From: Luminiphilus sp051201685
GTDB lineage: Bacteria; Pseudomonadota; Gammaproteobacteria; Pseudomonadales; Halieaceae
Reading direction: 5' to 3'
NCBI RefSeq assembly: GCF_051201685.1
Contig: NZ_CP179213.1
Coordinates: 124,001-188,000 of the forward strand
Length of the DNA: 64,000 bases
Made by a program: the position numbers and the translations under genes. This document shows positions 61,871-64,000 of this stretch, in pieces (the stretch's first letter is position 1; each line of letters begins with the position of its first letter). The notes beneath the pieces are model-generated. The model was given only the letters and a program-made list of their open reading frames with translations. It had not been told where the DNA came from and did no database searches.

Positions 61871-64000
61871 ATGAAGCGGATGAGCAATGTACAAACCGGC
61901 CTAGCGCTATTACTGCTTGGGTTTGCAGCGCCTCTGCTTGCGCAGCCTGTCATCGAAGATATTACGTTCAGTTCGCAGCCCGGTAGCAAATTTGAAGTGC
62001 GTCTCGATTTCAGTGAAGCGCCTCCCGCTAATTACAGTGCTTACACAATTGAAGAGCCAGCTCGGATTGCGATTGATTTCCCAGGAACCAAAAGTGGCCT
62101 CGCGCAAAAGCGCTTTTCGTTACCTTTTGGCAATGCCACCGGCGTCTTGGTTCTTGAGGGCGGTGACAAAACCCGCCTCGTGCTGAATCTCGTTAAATTG
62201 GTGCCGTATGAGGCGGTTATAAGCGGAAATCAGCTTCTGCTGCAGGTAGGGCAAGACAGCAGTGGAGGGTATACCAAAGCAACGCCGCCAAACGATGTGC
62301 TCGAAAGTCAAATGACGCCGGTTATTGAGGCGCGATCGCAACTGACCGATTTGCAGTTCCGTCGAGCCGAGTCTGGAGAAGGACGCCTGATCCTGCAGCT
62401 CAGTGATCCCTCTGTTGACGTCAATGTATTTTCTGAGGGTGGGAAAATAAATCTGGAGTTTCTGGCGACGACTGTCCCTGATGGATTGTTGCGGCGTTTT
62501 GACGTGACTGACTTCGCAACACCGGTGAATTCAATTGAGGTAACGACAACGGAGAGGGGGACCCGGTTACTGCTGGAGGCGACCGGACTCTACGATTACC
62601 TCGCGTATCAGACTGGTGAAGAGTACATACTCAGCGTCAAACCTCTGAGTGAGGGTGAGAAAAAGGCACGCCTGAATGAGTTTACCTATGTAGGTGAGCG
62701 CATTTCGCTTAATTTTCAGGACATTGAGGTGCGAGCAGTTCTGCAGCTTATCGCCGATTTTACCGACCTGAACCTTGTGGCCTCAGATACCGTGAGCGGT
62801 AACATCACTCTGAGACTACAAAATGTCCCTTGGGATCAGGCACTGGAGCTGGTGCTGAGAACCAAGGGCTTGGACAGTCGCCGCGTCGGCAATGTCCTTA
62901 TGGTCGCGCCCGCGGCAGAAATTGCCGAGCGTGAACTGCAAGAAATTGAATCGAATAAGCAAATTGCGGAACTCGCGCCACTGCAATCAGAGTTTATCCG
63001 TATCCGCTACGCAAAAGCTTCTGAGGTAGTGAATCTATTCGAGGCGGGGTCTGAAGAGGGCGGTTCCTTGGTATCTGATCGGGGTTCAGTGGTTGTTGAT
63101 GATCGCACCAACTCAATCATTGTGACCGACACGGCCGCGAAGCTTGCGGAAATACGCGACCTTGTCGAGCGCGTCGATGTACCCATACGTCAGGTCATGA
63201 TTGAGGCTCGTATTGTCATTGCATCAACCAATCTCGATGAGGAGTTGGGTATTGAGTGGGGGGGCGGTTACATCGGTACGGACAGCAGTAATGGCAACAT
63301 TTACTCAGCGTCGGGTAGTCGTGAGCAGGTGGTCAGTTTCAATGAAGATACCGTCGCAGGGGTGACACCCACATTGAACTACCCGGTTCAAGGGAATGGA
63401 CAGCAGGGTGGGGGTCAACAAGGAGGCGACGGTCAGCAACAGCAGCAGGGACTTGGTGCGGCTCTGGTGGATTTGGGTGTGTCTCAAGCAACCAGTGGCT
63501 TTGCGGTGGGCTTTACCTCCAACGACCTATTTCTAACCGCAGAACTGTCAGCCCTGGAGTCTTCGGGACAGGGGGAAATTGTCAGTCAGCCGAAAATTAT
63601 TACTGGCGATAAACAGTTGGCGACGATTAAGTCGGGCAGCGAGATTCCCTATCAGGAGGGGGCGGCTTCAGGTGGGACAAGCGTTTCTTTTAAGGAGGCA
63701 GTGCTTAAGTTGGAGGTAACTCCCAACATCACCCCCGATGATCGCATTCTTCTTGATTTAGTGGTTAACCAAGACTCCCTAGGTGAATTGGTGCCCAGTG
63801 GAACAGGAGGGCTGATTCCCACGATCAACACCACGCAGTTAACGACGCAGGTGTTGGTGGGTAACGGTGAAACGGTGGTCTTGGGCGGTGTATTTCAGAA
63901 TGAAGAAGTTACTTCAATTAGGAAAGTCCCCTTTCTAGGTGATATTCCCTACCTCGGCACGCTCTTTAAAAACACCGCCAGCAAGACCAGCAAGACAGAA
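61871..64000 (+). CDS. pilQ: Type IV pilus secretin PilQ (3' end outside window)
   Basis: PilQ forms the outer-membrane pore for the pilus. The ATG at 61871 follows GGAG by nine bases, and 710 codons are open to the window edge without a stop; probably only a few are missing. A signal peptide (cleavage after LLAQ) leads to two AMIN domains (about 30-290) that bind peptidoglycan. An STN/N0 domain follows (about 300-370), then N1 and the secretin core with QVMIEARIVIAST and GNGETVVLGGVFQ. A Gly/Gln-rich insert with a run of five Gln (about 63,390-63,460) interrupts the secretin domain. Confidence 0.96.
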   Translation, partial: MKRMSNVQTGLALLLLGFAAPLLAQPVIEDITFSSQPGSKFEVRLDFSEAPPANYSAYTIEEPARIAIDFPGTKSGLAQKRFSLPFGNATGVLVLEGGDKTRLVLNLVKLVPYEAVISGNQLLLQVGQDSSGGYTKATPPNDVLESQMTPVIEARSQLTDLQFRRAESGEGRLILQLSDPSVDVNVFSEGGKINLEFLATTVPDGLLRRFDVTDFATPVNSIEVTTTERGTRLLLEATGLYDYLAYQTGEEYILSVKPLSEGEKKARLNEFTYVGERISLNFQDIEVRAVLQLIADFTDLNLVASDTVSGNITLRLQNVPWDQALELVLRTKGLDSRRVGNVLMVAPAAEIAERELQEIESNKQIAELAPLQSEFIRIRYAKASEVVNLFEAGSEEGGSLVSDRGSVVVDDRTNSIIVTDTAAKLAEIRDLVERVDVPIRQVMIEARIVIASTNLDEELGIEWGGGYIGTDSSNGNIYSASGSREQVVSFNEDTVAGVTPTLNYPVQGNGQQGGGQQGGDGQQQQQGLGAALVDLGVSQATSGFAVGFTSNDLFLTAELSALESSGQGEIVSQPKIITGDKQLATIKSGSEIPYQEGAASGGTSVSFKEAVLKLEVTPNITPDDRILLDLVVNQDSLGELVPSGTGGLIPTINTTQLTTQVLVGNGETVVLGGVFQNEEVTSIRKVPFLGDIPYLGTLFKNTASKTSKTE

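Noticed and set aside
1..64000. CRISPR, insertion sequences, phage, tRNA or rRNA genes
   Set aside because: No regular spaced repeats, transposase or integrase motifs, or cloverleaf sequences were noticed on reading both strands; a covariance-model search would be needed to exclude small RNAs.

Overview
The window reads as core chromosome of an aerobic, motile or surface-active gammaproteobacterium, most likely in the Pseudomonadales/Cellvibrionales neighbourhood (possibly a marine OM60/NOR5 or SAR92-like lineage; the family is a guess). The evidence is gene order. As I recall the Pseudomonas chromosome, several of its blocks recur here: typA, glnA, ntrBC, secB-grxC-rhodanese, gpmI-envC-ctpA-yibQ, hisFAHB, mutY-yggX; priA-argS-SPOR-hslVU-DUF971-ubiEJB-hisIE-tatABC; and rpmE, malic enzyme, mrcA, pilMNOPQ. 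Ubiquinone synthesis genes, membrane transhydrogenase and a RpoE-ChrR pair fit aerobic life with exposure to light or reactive oxygen. I saw no tRNA, rRNA, insertion sequence, prophage or CRISPR array.

Region by region. 1-5.2 kb (minus strand): the end of an RND efflux operon (pump cut by the window edge, plus its membrane fusion protein), then mutY-yggX. 5.3-8.1 kb: hisBHAF, a tight operon. 8.0-13.4 kb: gpmI-envC-ctpA and yibQ, cell-division and envelope genes, with an unusual 446-base gap at 8.8-9.25 kb. 13.6-14.8 kb: rhodanese, grxC, secB. 14.8-19.7 kb: the nitrogen module, glnA followed by a DUF4124 gene and ntrBC, with a clear sigma-54 promoter and paired NtrC-type sites upstream of glnA. 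19.8-29.2 kb: typA, elaA, a cyclic-nucleotide-binding-like protein, parC, an AhpA/YtjB-like membrane protein with a degenerate cyclase-like domain, serB, and efp with its modifying enzyme epmA.

29.2-35.9 kb is the most interesting part. A RpoE-type ECF sigma factor and its zinc anti-sigma ChrR stand back to back with a five-gene run (FAD oxidoreductase, DUF1365, cyclopropane-fatty-acid-synthase-like methyltransferase, NhaC antiporter, thioesterase). A sequence close to the described RpoE/ChrR-type promoter lies just upstream of the run. This looks like a membrane-lipid remodelling response to singlet oxygen, with ion transport and acyl-CoA hydrolysis possibly drawn in.

36.0-38.9 kb: split pntAA-pntAB-pntB with a strong terminator. 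38.9-54.7 kb (minus strand): a long housekeeping block from priA through argS, hslVU, ubiEJB, hisIE, tatABC to an MscS channel and an ABC exporter. 54.8-64 kb: rpmE, malic enzyme, the PBP1a gene mrcA (minus strand) and the type IV pilus assembly genes pilMNOP and most of pilQ, which runs off the right edge.
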